Shown here piece by piece: positions 10,551 through 22,551 of a DNA stretch of 64,000 bases. The translations under genes were made by a program, and so were the position numbers. The stretch is from assembly GCA_036971715.1 (NCBI GenBank), contig JAVHJL010000011.1, forward strand, positions 1,550,001 through 1,614,000, given 5' to 3'. The DNA comes from Arthrobotrys musiformis. Taxonomy: Eukaryota > Ascomycota > Orbiliomycetes > Orbiliales > Orbiliaceae. Positions within the stretch are counted from its first letter, which is position 1, and the number at the start of each line of letters is the position of its first letter. Under the pieces are notes generated by a model. The model was not told the DNA's origin, did no database searches, and saw only the letters and a list, made by a program, of their open reading frames with translations.

Positions 10551-13099
10551 TCATTCACGGAAGAAGCCCCCTTCTTCTAAGCCGCTGTCGTTAGCAGAAT
10601 TCGCTGTGGGGTTCTGCTCAGGGTCTAAGCCATTGTCAGCAATCAAGGCGGGCCCAGCGGTTTCTGGACCGTAGTCTTCCTCGATTCTCTCAACGATACG
10701 GAGGCCGATAAGAAATCTTTTCCAGAGCGCGAGACAAAATTGCTGACGCTTTCCATCTTCTTTCAACCTTCTTTGCTCTTCGTCTTGTCTACACGCCTCG
10801 TTCAGAACCTCAGCATTTTCCTTTAAACACAGAACGCCCTCAATCCGAGGTACCGCCCTCTTGTTCTTAAATTCGAACCCTGTAACAGCTTCTGCAAACC
10901 CGATCCCAAGGGTTTTGCACAATCGCACAGCATTCCTCCAGGGTACGTGAGCAGCACCCTCAGGAATCATGCTAGTAACGAAGCAATCGATGTTTCCGTA
11001 GGCGTTTCTGGGGATCACTCCATCCGTAATAGGCGGCGGTCGATACAACTCCGTCTGGTAGAACCCGTAGAGACCGACTAATCCAGCTTCAGTATCGCCC
11101 TCACGCTTAGCATCCTCGATCTCGCGTTTTCGATTAATTGTAACCGCCCGGCTAGGCACCAGTTTAAGTGCTTGTTCATTGGGTTTGATGACCCTACCCT
11201 CTCTATACCAGTTTTCAGCTGGCTTACCAACGATTATAGATCGTCGTGAATATACCATTTCCATCTTTTCTGCGGTTGCTTTCCCAGTAACTATCGAATG
11301 GACAGGCAGCTCCCCTGGCAGGATGCAATCTTCCCGTTTCAGATGCCGTTCGAGTACATACTCTAAATGGTTTTTATATCCGGTGACATTGCTTGGAAAG
11401 CCCCTTCTGGGAAGTGTTGAAGATTCTGTAGGGACTCTAGGTTGCATTTCTTGATCTTCTTTGATATCCCTTGGCGTCTTAGCCATCTCATGAGGTTGGA
11501 AACACTTCAGGATCCTTTCCGAAAAAAGGTCGAACTTTTCTACCGTTAGTAGATCCCCCTGGTTAGTAAACACCTCCCTCTCGAATAGAGGCATCCGAAA
11601 TCCTTTGGTTTTCCCAGGGAATGCCATTCCACTTAGGTATCGCACTGTGACGTCTCTAGCCGATTTGTCGGCATTAAAAGCAATGACATATGAAATCTGC
11701 TGTTTGGATTTTGAAGCCGATATTCCCCCCGGTTCGAACTTAGCCATGTCATGCTTGCGGCTCAGTATGCAACCGGTGACTAGGGCATCGATTGCTATCC
11801 ATCTTTCTGCTATTGGAGAATAAACTTCAGTCCAAAACGTCGGGGACTTGAGATCTTTGTCGTACGTCTTTGTATTCCTTCCTCTCTGCCGTTTCCCTCC
11901 TGAAGATTCGGGGTCGGAGCTAGAATCACAATCAGAGCTTTCCGGGCTCGATTCAACATTCGATGCATTTGCCTTTGGAGGGCTTGGAGTATCATTCTCG
12001 CGGGTCTCGGCCTTCGAGAAACTATATCCAAGTGGGCAGATGCTGAAGACTAATCTTGCTTCGAAGCCAAGAGCTCGCAACAGTGCAGTAAATAGTTGAG
12101 CCCCAGTGTCTCGAGAACCGTTGAGGTCTCCAGCCCTTCGTCGAAAGTCATCAAGACTCTGGATTTTTTCTATCTGGTTTTCTTTGTCGGCAGATATTGC
12201 CTCTGCGATGTTTTCGGAGTACCCTCTTTTCCGCAGCCCAGGGGCGTCTATGTGGAACTTTCTTTTCCATAATCGCATGAGAAGTGCCAATACTTCCACC
12301 AACTTGGTATCGGTACTGTCTACCGACAAAAGAGGCCGTTCCGGTGGCTCCGGTGCCGGGGTATCAGGTTTCCTCTGCTTCCCTTTGCCCTTCCCTTTCT
12401 TTTTTCCCTTACTCCCAGTAGGTCTAGAGGAAGATGGAGACCCTTTAGGATTGACAAATTCGAGGTATGCTTCTGCGCTCTTCTTTGCTCCTGTTCCCTC
12501 TACTGATTTCAGAATTATCCTTTGAAGCTCCTCGTCGTTGAGCCAAACGTTCCGTCGATGACCGTGATACATGAGGCAAATTACATGCAGGACATGCGTA
12601 TAGAGACGCTCTCGACGTTCACAAAAAGAAGCCCCTTTCTTTTTCCTATATACTTTCGTTAGCAAATTGGCTTGTGGAAACCTATAATATATCGCCAAAT
12701 AGGGGGTACGTCATACGAAGGCAATGGCGGGTTATAGCTTTTATCAAGAGTGAGAACCAAGTCCCCATCTTCGAGATTCTCGCTCGGTTTTAGTGGTCCT
12801 AATTTCTTATGAACAGGTTCTGTTGCATCTAGGAGAACTTCCCAATCTCCCTCTTCTTCTTCTTCCTCCTCTTCTCCTTCCTTGTTGATATCATCGGCGC
12901 TATCATCATCTGACGAAGTAGAATCGATGCCACTGTCTAAATCTCCTTTGCTTTCGCTGTCTGAAACACTGTGCCCAATCGCTTTGCGAAACTGCCGCTC
13001 TATTTTTCGTCGTTTACGAGCATGCTCATCACTTGAAAGGGTGGGCTGCGAGATGTCTGGGGGTTGTTCGCGAGTATTCTTTTGGCGTTTGGGAGGCAT
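10551..13099 (-). CDS. RAD4: DNA repair protein Rad4 / XPC homologue
   Basis: Rad4/XPC recognises helix-distorting lesions and starts global-genome nucleotide excision repair in the nucleus, together with Rad23. Two exons, 12717–13099 and 10551–12645, encode 825 aa. The N-terminus is basic then very acidic (SSDDDSADD and a poly-Glu run). The transglutaminase-fold core follows (RLYTHVLHVICLMYHG, and the FTALLRALGFEARLVFSICP block), interrupted by a Lys/Ser-rich insertion. Then come WTEVYSPIAERWIAIDAL and the C-terminal beta-hairpin domains: KNHLEYVLERHLKRE and GYKNH (BHD1), WYREGRVIKPNEQ (BHD2), and YQTELYRPPPITDGVIPRN with NIDCF (BHD3). The 71-nt intron uses a GTATGA donor; this is the only donor that rejoins the frames. 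It is followed upstream by EMC4 in the same orientation. Confidence 0.93.
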
Positions 13100-13407
13100 G
13101 TTTTAGCTGGGCAAGCAAGGCACTGTAGTCAATCTCGTGAGATAAAGGAATCATATGCTGCTAAAATCTAAAAAATGGCGAATTATTTGAACTCCATTAG
13201 AGATGGTCACAATAAGCATGTTTATTCAAGGCATTAGATTACACGGTGACTCCTATCCCACGTTCCCAAGGAACGTTGTGGATTACGTAATCAAAGCTCT
13301 ACCACAGCCCTCAACTTGGTGATCTGGCACAAGCCGGGCCCGATTTCCTACGTACAAGCTCAAATACATTCAAGATGCCCACACTGTCCAGTATGATGCC
13401 ATAGGTA
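13100..13407. other. Short intergenic between RAD4 and EMC4
   Basis: Promoter side of RAD4 and 3' flank of EMC4. No gene or recognisable element is seen. Confidence 0.5.
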
Positions 13408-14086
13408 TCAACGGAAGTTGGAAATCGATGTTTCTAAAGGCACCGGTGCATGCTCCCACGCAAGCCAGTCGGACCGGGTAGTTCTGTTGATATTGAGCCA
13501 GTGTCAGCCGGGCCGTGTATGATCAAACTGAGAGCAACTGGTGATTAGAAGGTACTTACGGCAGGAGGCCCATAGCATTGACTTTCCATATCCCAATGAC
13601 GATAGTTAATATTTGTAAACCAATGTATGCCAACTTGACGATCAACAACCGGCTATGTGTCGATTCTCCATCAAATTTAGAGAAAGTGTTTCCAACATTC
13701 GAAAGAGCTCGGAGAGGATTCATGAACAGCATTGCTGTCATCATGATCGAGAAGATCTGAAGCGTATTTCCGGACATGTACATCATGATCATGTTCATAG
13801 GCAAAGACTTCGCCGGGGCGAGGGCCACCTCCCATGCCTTCTTGACCTTCAAGTCATCGGTTTCATCTTGGGTCGGAGGGGTAATTTGTTTTTGGGATTT
13901 CTGGAACCGTGGAGGTGAATATGTTAGTGATGAGTCGAGCTAGAGCATCGAGATGGCTGTGCTTGCTACCTTTGATGAGCCGCTGGTGGAATAACCGGGA
14001 GGGTCCGCAACATTCGAAGGGGCCTTCGGTCGGCTGTTGGGAGAGGTCTTGAGGTCTATAACCCAGGCTGGTTGTGGGGGTGCCAT
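13408..14086 (-). CDS. EMC4: ER membrane protein complex subunit 4 (TMEM85/DUF1077)
   Basis: Emc4 is a subunit of the EMC insertase, which places tail-anchored and multipass proteins into the ER membrane. Exons are 13970–14086, 13560–13900 and 13408–13483, giving 177 aa, the usual family size. Visible features are a Pro/Ser-rich cytosolic N-terminus (MAPPQPAWVIDLKTSP), the family signature KKAWEVALAPAKSLPMN, the first hydrophobic segment with MIMMYMSGNTLQIFSIM, a second around LAYIGLQILTIVIGIW, and the C-terminal LPTTRSDWLAWE typical of the family. The stop lies in the third exon after an extended tail (APVPLETSISNFR). It is divergent to the adaptin gene 480 bp away. Confidence 0.94.
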
Positions 14087-14566
14087 CGTGAAATCAATGC
14101 TTGCGCTTGGTGTTCTTGTCCAGTTGGTCGTTTGCTGAGGTCAATGATGGGTTCATGCAATTGGTGAGGATTTTGGTGATGTGGGGATGACAGCCGTTAA
14201 TTACAGGTTACCGAATCTGTGCGCGTTATTGGCTAGGCCCCTTGTTCATCCCCCAATCATGTCATGAACAAGACCTCGACCCGACCAAACCTCTGCTCAG
14301 ATCACTCGAACAACCTCCCAGCACGACCAGAGAAGCAAGACGCCCTGCATCCGAGACCGTTCCAGTGCTTTCTGGCCTCTTAGGATGACCGCGACGACCA
14401 TTGCAACTTGATCACGACCTCACCTTGACTTTACGATCCGGCCTGCGTCACTCCGCGATTGGAAATCTTACGGTGCCCCTGGACCAGGGAGGATATAGCG
14501 ACAGCTGCAAGTGTGTACTGTAATCAACTGCGCAGGAAGGCATAATCCTGAATTCAGCCTTCGAAA
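14087..14566. other. Divergent promoter region EMC4 / beta-adaptin
   Basis: This 480-bp region separates two divergent start codons. It is C/T-rich on the adaptin side. No TATA box or known element is evident. Confidence 0.5.
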
Positions 14567-17016
14567 ATGAGTGGCGGAGGAGATGCAAAGTTCTTTGCGA
14601 GGGTACTTCACCACAATATCCTTAGCGGCTTCCAACTTCGAATACCTCTGGTTAACTGGAGAAATAGGGCAAAGTTGCGGAACTTCGGATCGAGCTCAAT
14701 TCCGACAAGAAGGACAAAAATCATGTTCGCAAGAAGATCGCCCTCAAGAAAATCGTGGCCAACATGACCATGTCAAATAATGATATGGCTGGTCTGTTCC
14801 CAGACGTTGTGCAATGCATGCAGATACCTCAGCTTGAGATCAAGAAGATGTACGGTACACAGGCATTCAGATGTCCCATTTTTATACTTTCAAGGATGCG
14901 CCTTCTAACACCGGCTGTGCCTTTGCAACTATTTAGGTGCTTCTTATTCCTTGTCAACTATGGACGAATGAAACCGGAGCTCGCACTTCAGGGTCTTCCA
15001 ATTCTCCTATCCGATATTGAGGACAGCAATCCCTTGGTGAGGGCCTTGGCGCTTCGTACACTGTCATACATACATGTTCGCCAATTCGTTGAGGCCACTG
15101 TCGGGCCCTTAAGGATTCGGCTTAGAGACCCGGACCCATATGTTCGTAAAACCGCCGCCTTTTGCGTCGCAAAACTCTACGACCACGATAGGGAGCTAGT
15201 CGAAGGAAGCGACCTTATCGACAAGTTGAATGGGCTCCTTCAGGACGACAATCCAACAGTAGTTACAAGCGCATTAGCCGCTCTGTTGGATATCTGGGAA
15301 CGGGATGGGGGGAGTGGCGGCATCAAACTGGTTATCGATAAAGCAAATGCTGGGAAGTTCATCCAGATTCTGCCGGATTGCTCGGAGTAAGGCCCTCACC
15401 AAACCTCGACGGACCAGACAGCGTTTATTAACAGCTTTTAGGTGGGGCCAAACATACATATTAGAGGCCTTAATGTCTTACGTGCCTCAAGAGACATCGG
15501 AAGCCTCCATAATGGCAGAGCGCATATGCCCTCGGTTACAGCACTCCAATAGTGCTGTTGTATTAACTTGCATCAGAGTCATATTGTACCTGATGAATTA
15601 TATCGCATCCCCTCAGGAGATATCGGCCCTATGTCGGAAGCTTTCACCACCACTGGTCACGCTACTAGCCAAAGGACCGGAGGTACAATATCTGGCCCTA
15701 AGAAATGCCCTTTTGATCTTACAGCGACGCCCTGAGGTACTAAGGAACGATATCAGAGTGTTTTTCTGCAAATACAACGACCCAATCTACGTTAAAGTAA
15801 CAAAACTGGAACTGATATTCATGCTGGCGAATGAAGAAAATATCCGGGAAGTGCTAACAGAACTAAGAGAGTAAGAATCCCTTCTGCTATTCAACTAAGC
15901 CTCTCCCGCCCCCAAAATTCTGACAGTGTAAATACAGGTATGCCACAGAAATCGATGTGCACTTTGTCCGAAAATCTGTTCGTGCTATTGGAAAGCTGGC
16001 GATTAAAATCGAACCGGCGGCCCGGGAATGTATAAGGACACTTTTGGAACTCGTCTCTACCAAAGTCTCATATATAGTTCAAGAAGCTACAGTTGTTATC
16101 CGGAACATCTTTCGGAAATACCCGAACCAATACGAATCTATCATCTCGACTCTATGCGAAAATCTGGATTCGTTGGACGAGCCGGAAGCAAAAGCTGCCA
16201 TGATTTGGGTCATCGGACAGTACGCGGACAGAATCGAAAACAGCGATGTTTTATTGGACGACTTTCTATACGGTTGGGCAGATGAACCAGTTGAGGTTCA
16301 GCTAGCCTTGCTCACAGCTACGGTTAAGTTGTTTATACAGCGGCCGACCAAGGGGCAAGACCTTGTGCCAAAGGTCTTGAAGTGGGCTACAGAGGAGACT
16401 GATAATCCAGATCTTCGGGATAGAGGCTACATGTATTGGCGACTGTTATCGGCGGATCCTGCCGCGGCAAGAGCTGTGGTTATGGGAGAAAAACCACCAA
16501 TCTCCGCCGAAACCGAGAAACTTGATCCAGCAACATTAGAAGAGATGTGCTTGAACGTTGGCACGCTCGCGACGGTCTACCTCAAACCCGTGAACCAAGT
16601 TTTCCGAGTCGCCCGCCCCAAGAAACTAGAGGACTCACCAGCTCTTCAGAGACACTTGTTACCAACCGTTCAGGCAATGGCCGAGATGCAAGCGATGATA
16701 TCAAGGCAGGTTTCATCGCCTCAACCAAAAGCGGATATTATTCACGAAGGCGATGTTGCAGCCGCTGTTGATTCCGCGGACGACTATTTCGCTTCAGTCC
16801 CACCAGGAAACATGGGTATCGGCGGAGGCGTGGTCAACAGCAATCCGTTTTCCGGGGTAATGCAGAGTCCGTCAGATCTCATTGAAAATAATTACGGTAA
16901 GGTGTTCTTGAGGGAAAGACGTTTATAACAATTACTAATTCTCGCATTTAGGACAAGTCAACCGCCCGCAAACCAACTTTGCCCAAAATAATCAGGGAGA
17001 TCTGATTCTCTTGTAA
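14567..17016 (+). CDS. Beta-adaptin large subunit lacking the ear domain (probably AP-2 beta)
   Basis: This is a trunk-only beta-adaptin of a clathrin-adaptor complex, acting in vesicle budding. Six exons (14567–14602, 14668–14849, 14937–15386, 15442–15870, 15938–16896, 16952–17016) encode 706 aa. The N-terminus MSGGGDAKFFARGKVAELR and LNSDKKDK open the armadillo-like trunk. Diagnostic blocks include NPLVRALALRTLSYI, DPDPYVRKTAAFCVAKLYD, GPEVQYLALRNALLILQRR, CKYNDPIYVKVTKLELIF and EIDVHFVRKSVRAIGKLAI. The protein stops soon after the trunk at QNNQGDLILL, so there is no hinge-plus-appendage. Published work on Aspergillus describes AP-2 beta as lacking the appendage, which favours AP-2 (Apl1); AP-1 beta (Apl2) remains possible. 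The phase-perfect splice joins argue against truncation by a mis-call. Confidence 0.9.
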
Positions 17017-17481
17017 TCCAAAGCATCGGCCCTTTTTCACTTTTTTTTTTTTTTGAATGCTCAAGCATTAGCATGCATGGCTATGTAGCGAATTAATTGT
17101 AAGATATGAATCGGTGTAATTTTGACGGGTTCTCGGGAACCATTTTAGCTCAACCAAAATTAGAATGGCCTCTCTGCGGGAAGAGAGTGACTTTGCTTCT
17201 CATGATGCTTTCATGGTGTTTCTCCCACCCCGTAACAAGGAGGTGGTTTTTATTGTGGTTCTTTGATACAGTTGAGGCTGTGTATGGGCGGCGAAGGAGG
17301 AAATATATATTATGAACACTGAAATAAGAAAGAAGAAACATGCCCATGAAGAACCCGATGAACACCCATTGCCTCAAATCATGGATCGTGAAGGGTAGGA
17401 AATATGGAAATAAAAATTCGGATTCGGCGTAATATAGAAACAGCAGAAACCCAAGGAAACAAAAAGAAACAAACGAGCAAT
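17017..17481. other. Intergenic, convergent 3' ends
   Basis: 3' flanks of the adaptin and eS17 genes, with a T run just after 17040 that fits a polyadenylation region. No gene seen. Confidence 0.55.
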
Positions 17482-18144
17482 CTAGTGATTGCGTGGGCCC
17501 CTGTTGCCTCTGAATGGCCTGGTATCCTGCTGCTGCTGGCTGACATTGACGACGTTGATGCGCGAGTTGTCGTCGTACTGTAGGAATGATGCTTCGTTAG
17601 CCATCGCTCATTTATTTGGTGAAATCCCAAGCTTGTCAGTTTTGAACTTACGCCCAAGCTCTTCAACAGATCCTTGGTATCGGTATCAACATCCAACTGG
17701 CCATTGTCGGTCTGGCTGAAGTCGAGTGCCGAAACTTCTGGGACGTATTGATCCTTCCTTTCACGCTCTTCTTCCTGCAACTTGAACGAGATACCACGGA
17801 CAGGCCCTCTCTGGATACGCTTCATCAAATGTGTGGTGAAGCCAGCAATCTAAATCGTATCCCACATCATCCAGTTAGCACCCAGCTCCTTGTCCTCTTA
17901 GATCCCCCACTACACCAAAACATCGCCATTTCCACCCCGCCTGTGCTCCCAAGGAAAAAACTGCAAATCCCAAATGATCTAGTCGGAGGTATCGAACCTT
18001 GTTTCGTAATCTCTTGGAGGCAATGATTGCGATTTCATCGCAAATCCTCTTGTTGGTCTCGAAGTCGAGAGTGAGTTTTGGGTAGTATCGCTCAATGATG
18101 ACCTTGGCGGACTTCTTGACGGTTTTCGTACGAACGCGACCCAT
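17482..18144 (-). CDS. RPS17: 40S ribosomal protein eS17
   Basis: eS17 is a component of the small-subunit head. Three exons (17998–18144, 17652–17849, 17482–17577) encode 146 aa. The sequence opens MGRVRTKTVKKSAKVIIERY and continues KLTLDFETNKRICDEIA, IASKRLRNK, then IAGFTTHLMKRIQRGPVRG, and ends DTRPFRGNRGPRNH. Length and sequence match the family throughout. The last exon must be spliced in, because reading straight through the donor at 17651 ends in an unrelated tail. It is divergent to the queuine transferase gene. Confidence 0.97.
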
Positions 18145-18868
18145 GATTGCGGTATTGTTGGATTACGGGAGAGAGGTGGTGTCGGTAGGTGTCGGTGGTT
18201 GCGGTGGTGGTGATGATATGAAGATGCAGATAGACCAAATGAGACTTGAAGATTGGTCGGTTAGCGTATTTGGTGGTGGTTGAGAAAAAATTGTGTTTGA
18301 CATCGCAAATTGCCGTTTACGGCGCCATAGGGTTCTTTGCCCTCTTGATTACCTAATCGGCCCCAGGACGACACCTCAACACATTCGATTCGACATGCGG
18401 ATCAAACTCTTCTACACCTGCTGTTAGTGACGCAGGACGCATGACGGTGGAGATACTGCAGGACCAGCATCATCCCCCACTTTTATATCTTTATATCGAA
18501 GGGTAAGTTCTTATATCGGAGTAGACCATCCGGCCTATCGCTGAAGGCTACAAATGCCCGACTCCCCTCTATACCCCGTGCCATATATGATGATATCTAC
18601 AAAGAATTTAATGATAGGAAGAGGATGAGAGACTATTAGTCCCTTTGATATCACCAATTTCATAATATTCTGAAATGGCCTGTGAATTCATCACACATCT
18701 CCCACGCCGTGATCTTTGACTCATCCGGAAAGACTGTTGTAAGCTCTTACTAAACAACCCCAAGGCGTATTAGGAACCACCCCACCGACACATCTAATTT
18801 TTTATAAAAATTTCTTCTTCCTACAAGGACTCGACAGACACGACGACCGACGGCAAAGCGACACGTAG
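18145..18868. other. Divergent promoter region eS17 / queuine transferase
   Basis: This 724-bp region separates two divergent genes. It has AT-rich stretches (18480–18680) and a poly-purine tract upstream of 18640. No gene is seen and no ribosomal-protein promoter element was recognised with confidence. Confidence 0.5.
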
Positions 18869-20625
18869 ATGCTCAAAATGGCCCAGCAGAAGGCCGCCCT
18901 CAGTTTTGAACTTGTAGCAAAATGCTCGGTACGGGTTTTTTCGTTCTGGCAGATGAAACTTCTAACCACGATAGCACAGTATTAATGGCGATATGATCAG
19001 GTAACCAGAGCGCGGGCGTCAACCATGATCCTGCCGCATGGCCCAGTTGAGCTGCCAATGTTTATGCCAGTAGCCACTCAGGCAAGTTTGAAAGGCCTCA
19101 CCCCCGAACAGTTAGAATCCCTCGGGTGCCGTCTATGTCTAAATAATACCTACCACCTGTATGTTCCCCACTTCAATCAAATTCCAATTAAGCACGCGTG
19201 TCCTAAGTAGTCGTATCATAATTCCGTAGGGGTCTCAAACCAGGTCAGGCTACTCTTGATGCCGTTGGTGGGGCTCATCGCCTGCAATCCTGGAATCACA
19301 ATATTCTCACAGGTATGAAGTAATATGTATCCCCTCAGTTGGTGCCGATGTGCTGACCCGTCACACGCCTTGATAGATAGTGGTGGGTTGGTCAACTCTC
19401 CGCTACTACCATGGACCGCCAAATAGCTCGCCAGTGCTAATGGAATCGTGACAGATTCCAAATGGTATCCCTGTTAAAACTAGCCAAAATAACGGAAGAG
19501 GGCGTTAGATTCCTAAGTCCGCATGATGGCAGCCCTATGTAAGACGCAGAGCATTGCCGTTGTTGAGCCCACTTTGCCACCACATATGCTGATAAATTTT
19601 CAGGCTTCTCACCCCCGAACACTCGATGTCGCTACAAAATAGCATCGGATCGGACATTATGATGCAGTTAGATGATGTGATTGCAACGACATCCCCCGAT
19701 AAGGAGCGTATAGTAGAGGCTATGCACAGATCTGTGAGATGGTTAGACCGGTGTATTGAAGCACATAAGTACCCGGAGAAACAGAATCTTTTCTGTATCA
19801 TTCAGGGTGGTCTTGATCTCGACCTCCGAAGGGAATGTGTCAAGGAAATGGTCAAGAGAGACACTCCGGGCATTGCTATCGGTGGTCTAAGCGGTGGGGA
19901 AGAGAAAGCAAAGTACTGCGCTGTGTAAGGGCCTAAAAAAAGGTGTGATTGCGCATGCTACCAGAGCGCTGACGCCGAATATCCAGTGTGAGGACCTGTA
20001 CAGAGATGCTACCGGACATGAAACCCAGATATGTAATGGGAGTGGTAAGGATATGTCTCACATGCAAATTCACCTCCGAATCGACCTAACTCATGGTGAT
20101 ACAGGGCTACCCAGAAGACCTAGTTGTCTCAGTCGCTTTGGGAGCTGACATGTTCGACTGTGTATGGCCGACCAGAACTGCTCGTTTCGGGAATGCGGTG
20201 ACTTCGAGGGGAACCTTGAATTTAAGGCATGCTTCATACGCAGCAGACTTCTCCCCCGTCGACGAAGATTGCGACTGCCCATGTTGCCGTTCGACGGAGA
20301 ATGGAGGGCTGGGTATTACCAAAGCATACATACACCACCTAACAGGCAAGGAGACAGCAGGAGCCCACGTGTAAGCCCCCGTACTATTCGATCCTTATCC
20401 GATTTGGAATACTGTAGCGCTGACACAATCGATAGCCTTACGATGCATAACGTCTACTATTTGCTCGACTTGATGCGGAACGCACGCAAGGCCATTATTG
20501 CCGGTGCCTATCCAAGTTTTGTCAAAGAGTTCTTTGGCAAGATCTACAACTACGACAAGGCTGAGTATCCAGTTTGGGCAGTAGATGCTTTAAAAACAGT
20601 GGGGGTTGATATCACAGAGGCGTAA
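18869..20625 (+). CDS. QTRT1: Queuine tRNA-ribosyltransferase catalytic subunit (TGT/QTRT1)
   Basis: The enzyme swaps guanine-34 for queuine in tRNA(Asp, Asn, His, Tyr); the eukaryotic form pairs with a QTRT2-type partner, often at mitochondria. Nine exons encode 409 aa: 18869–18928, 19001–19158, 19230–19312, 19377–19386, 19455–19538, 19604–19924, 19987–20044, 20105–20370 and 20436–20625. In order: PVATQASLKGLTPEQL, LCLNNTYHLGLKPG, the active-site DSGGFQM (Asp101), IMMQLDDV, FCIIQGG, IGGLSGGE, the nucleophile block FDCVWPTRTAR, and the zinc site CDCPCC with a downstream His. The fourth exon is only 10 nt and supplies nearly all of DSGG. The start was set at the first of two in-frame ATGs (18869, 18878). 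Saccharomyces lacks this enzyme, while many filamentous fungi keep it and salvage queuine. Confidence 0.93.
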
Positions 20626-21069
20626 ACCTAGTTTTGATAGAATCGTAGAGAAGGGAGAACCCTGTGAATAGAATCGATATCAAATTGAAATTCTCTACCA
20701 TAGCCATGTTAAAGCCAAAAGTTTGCCAATTTAGAAGTCAAGAGTTAACCGGATCCGGATCCACTAGGAGGCCAAGGGTGGTGCTCAGCCTAGCGGGGTA
20801 TGATCCTGCCCCACATCCAACAGCGGGGCTTTCGGGAGTCGGAACTCGTGCTGCCTTGGAAGACGTCTATTCGACCGGCTATAAAACAGCTGCAGGCCGT
20901 CAACCCCCCTCAATTTCCTTCCAATTTATTTCCATAAACCTCACAACCACCATTCCACCTTCCCACCCCTCAACAATTACCCCGCCCAACCTTCAAACTG
21001 ACAGCCCTCAGACAACTTTCGAGAGCCTCGCTCCAGCTTTCTCGAAGATTTCATACATCAATCAGAGCA
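20626..21069. other. Intergenic / FKBP12 promoter
   Basis: 3' flank of the queuine transferase and promoter of FKBP12. A TATA-like box is at 20880 and the leader is C/A-rich. No gene seen. Confidence 0.55.
20880..20886 (+). promoter_or_regulatory. TATA-like box upstream of FKBP12
   Basis: TATAAAA, 184 bp before the FKBP12 start codon and followed by a C-rich leader. Plausible core promoter, read by eye. Confidence 0.5.
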
Positions 21070-21674
21070 ATGGGTGTTGAAAAGGTTATCACCACAGAAG
21101 GCACTGGCCCTCAGCCGCGAGTCGGCCAGACTGTTGTCATGCACTACACTGGAAAATTGACAGATGGGACCAAGTACGCTGCTTCTTGTTTGCAATCGGT
21201 CGTCTTTTTGAAGCACAGGCTAATCAGATCGTTTCCTAAGGTTCGACTCCTCCGTCGACCGTGGTAGTCCTTTCGAGACCGCCATTGGAATCGGGAGAGT
21301 TATCAAGGGTAAATTCACCTGCATACGCGCTTACAACTCCCATCGTCGTCCTTACCAGACTAATCTTTGCAAATTTACGTATCCAGGTTGGGATGAAGCC
21401 GTTCCCACCATGAAGGTCGGAGAGAAGGCAACCTTGACCATCACCCCCGACTACGGGTACGGTGCTCGGTACGTTATTCCTTCCATATGACCAACGCCGG
21501 AAACGTCTGTGAATTAACATACCTGGATTGTTTATAGCGGAGCCGGAAGAGTTATCCCACCAAACGCTACCTTGATCTTGTGAGTAGACCCCGCGAGACC
21601 CTAGCCCTCGTCAAATGCCAAAAGCTAACTTGTGATGACCTCACAGCGATGTCGAGCTTTTGGGTATCAAATAA
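21070..21674 (+). CDS. FPR1: FKBP12-type peptidyl-prolyl isomerase
   Basis: FKBP12 catalyses cis–trans proline isomerisation and is the intracellular receptor of FK506 and rapamycin. Five exons (21070–21173, 21241–21308, 21387–21468, 21538–21579, 21647–21674) encode 107 aa, the standard single-domain size. Visible motifs are MGVEKVITTEGTG, VVMHYTGKLTDG, KFDSSVDRG, the ligand-pocket VIKGWDEAV (Trp at the pocket floor), LTITPDYGYGARG and the C-terminal IFDVELLGIK. The pocket residues characteristic of drug-binding FKBPs (Tyr in VMHYTG, Phe-Asp in KFDSS, Val-Ile-Trp, the Tyr in PDYGYG, terminal Phe) are present. There is no signal peptide, so it is cytosolic. Confidence 0.96.
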
Positions 21675-22551
21675 GTGATTTTGACCCGGCAGTGTCGAAT
21701 GTAAATAGTTTAAACAGGTAGTTTGGGAACAAAACCCCAAATAAGCGTTATAAGGAATTCCTCAAATTCGATATTCTAATTAAAACCTCCGAACTGATTT
21801 TGTTGAATGCTATGTATGTAATGCAATGGTCGGTATGCGTGAGACATACATAGTACATCGTAGCACGCAGTTGTGACGATCGACCGATTTGAGTACTGGC
21901 GTCTTCTACGTGGAACTTAAGATTAGATATAATTAAGTTACCCTTATAAGCGTAGCTTCGAGAGGCTTTGAATGGAAACATCCTTTTTCATTCCAACTAT
22001 CTTACACAACTCTCCTCCCCAGGGCTTCCTTTCCTTTCCGCGTCATCCCCAGCCTCCGGTTCATATTCCGCTTGCTCAATAAAATCACACAAAAGTACCA
22101 GCCTGAGACTGATAGCTTGGCACAGGCTGTCGTTCATACCACTTTCAAGGCACCACCGAAAGAAGCTGAAGAGACATTAATAAAAGAGAAGGCAATGCGA
22201 GAAGACAACAAAGAAAAAATTTATTAATAAAGGAAACGGGCTCCGAAGCTGACGCTACTCGACGAAATGTATAAGGGTATGAAGTACATTGCCAGGAGAA
22301 AGAAAAGAAAAAGAGAAAGAAAAAAAAAAAATACGAAAGGGTGATAAAAAATAGAAACAGAGAAGATTAAATTAATCACAAAGGAAATGCGGAACGAAAT
22401 CGGGATAACTCGCTACCCGGGAGCAAGTAGATGGAGAAAGCCAGATTTTAGGGACTAGAAAGGAATTTCGCTAGGTGGTCATAACGGAGAGATTAAAGTT
22501 GAACAAATGCGGTTTTGGCTAGTGACGTTGCGGTCGTCAAATACGGTCGTT
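21675..22551. other. Intergenic, convergent 3' ends of FKBP12 and the MSB2-like gene
   Basis: AT-rich DNA with A-rich runs near 22300–22330 and T-rich segments. No gene is recognised. Confidence 0.55.

Noticed and set aside
20751..20768. Cloning-vector-like GGATCCGGATCCACTAGG
   Set aside because: Only about 11 nt resemble a polylinker and the flanks are ordinary fungal intergenic sequence, so contamination is not supported.
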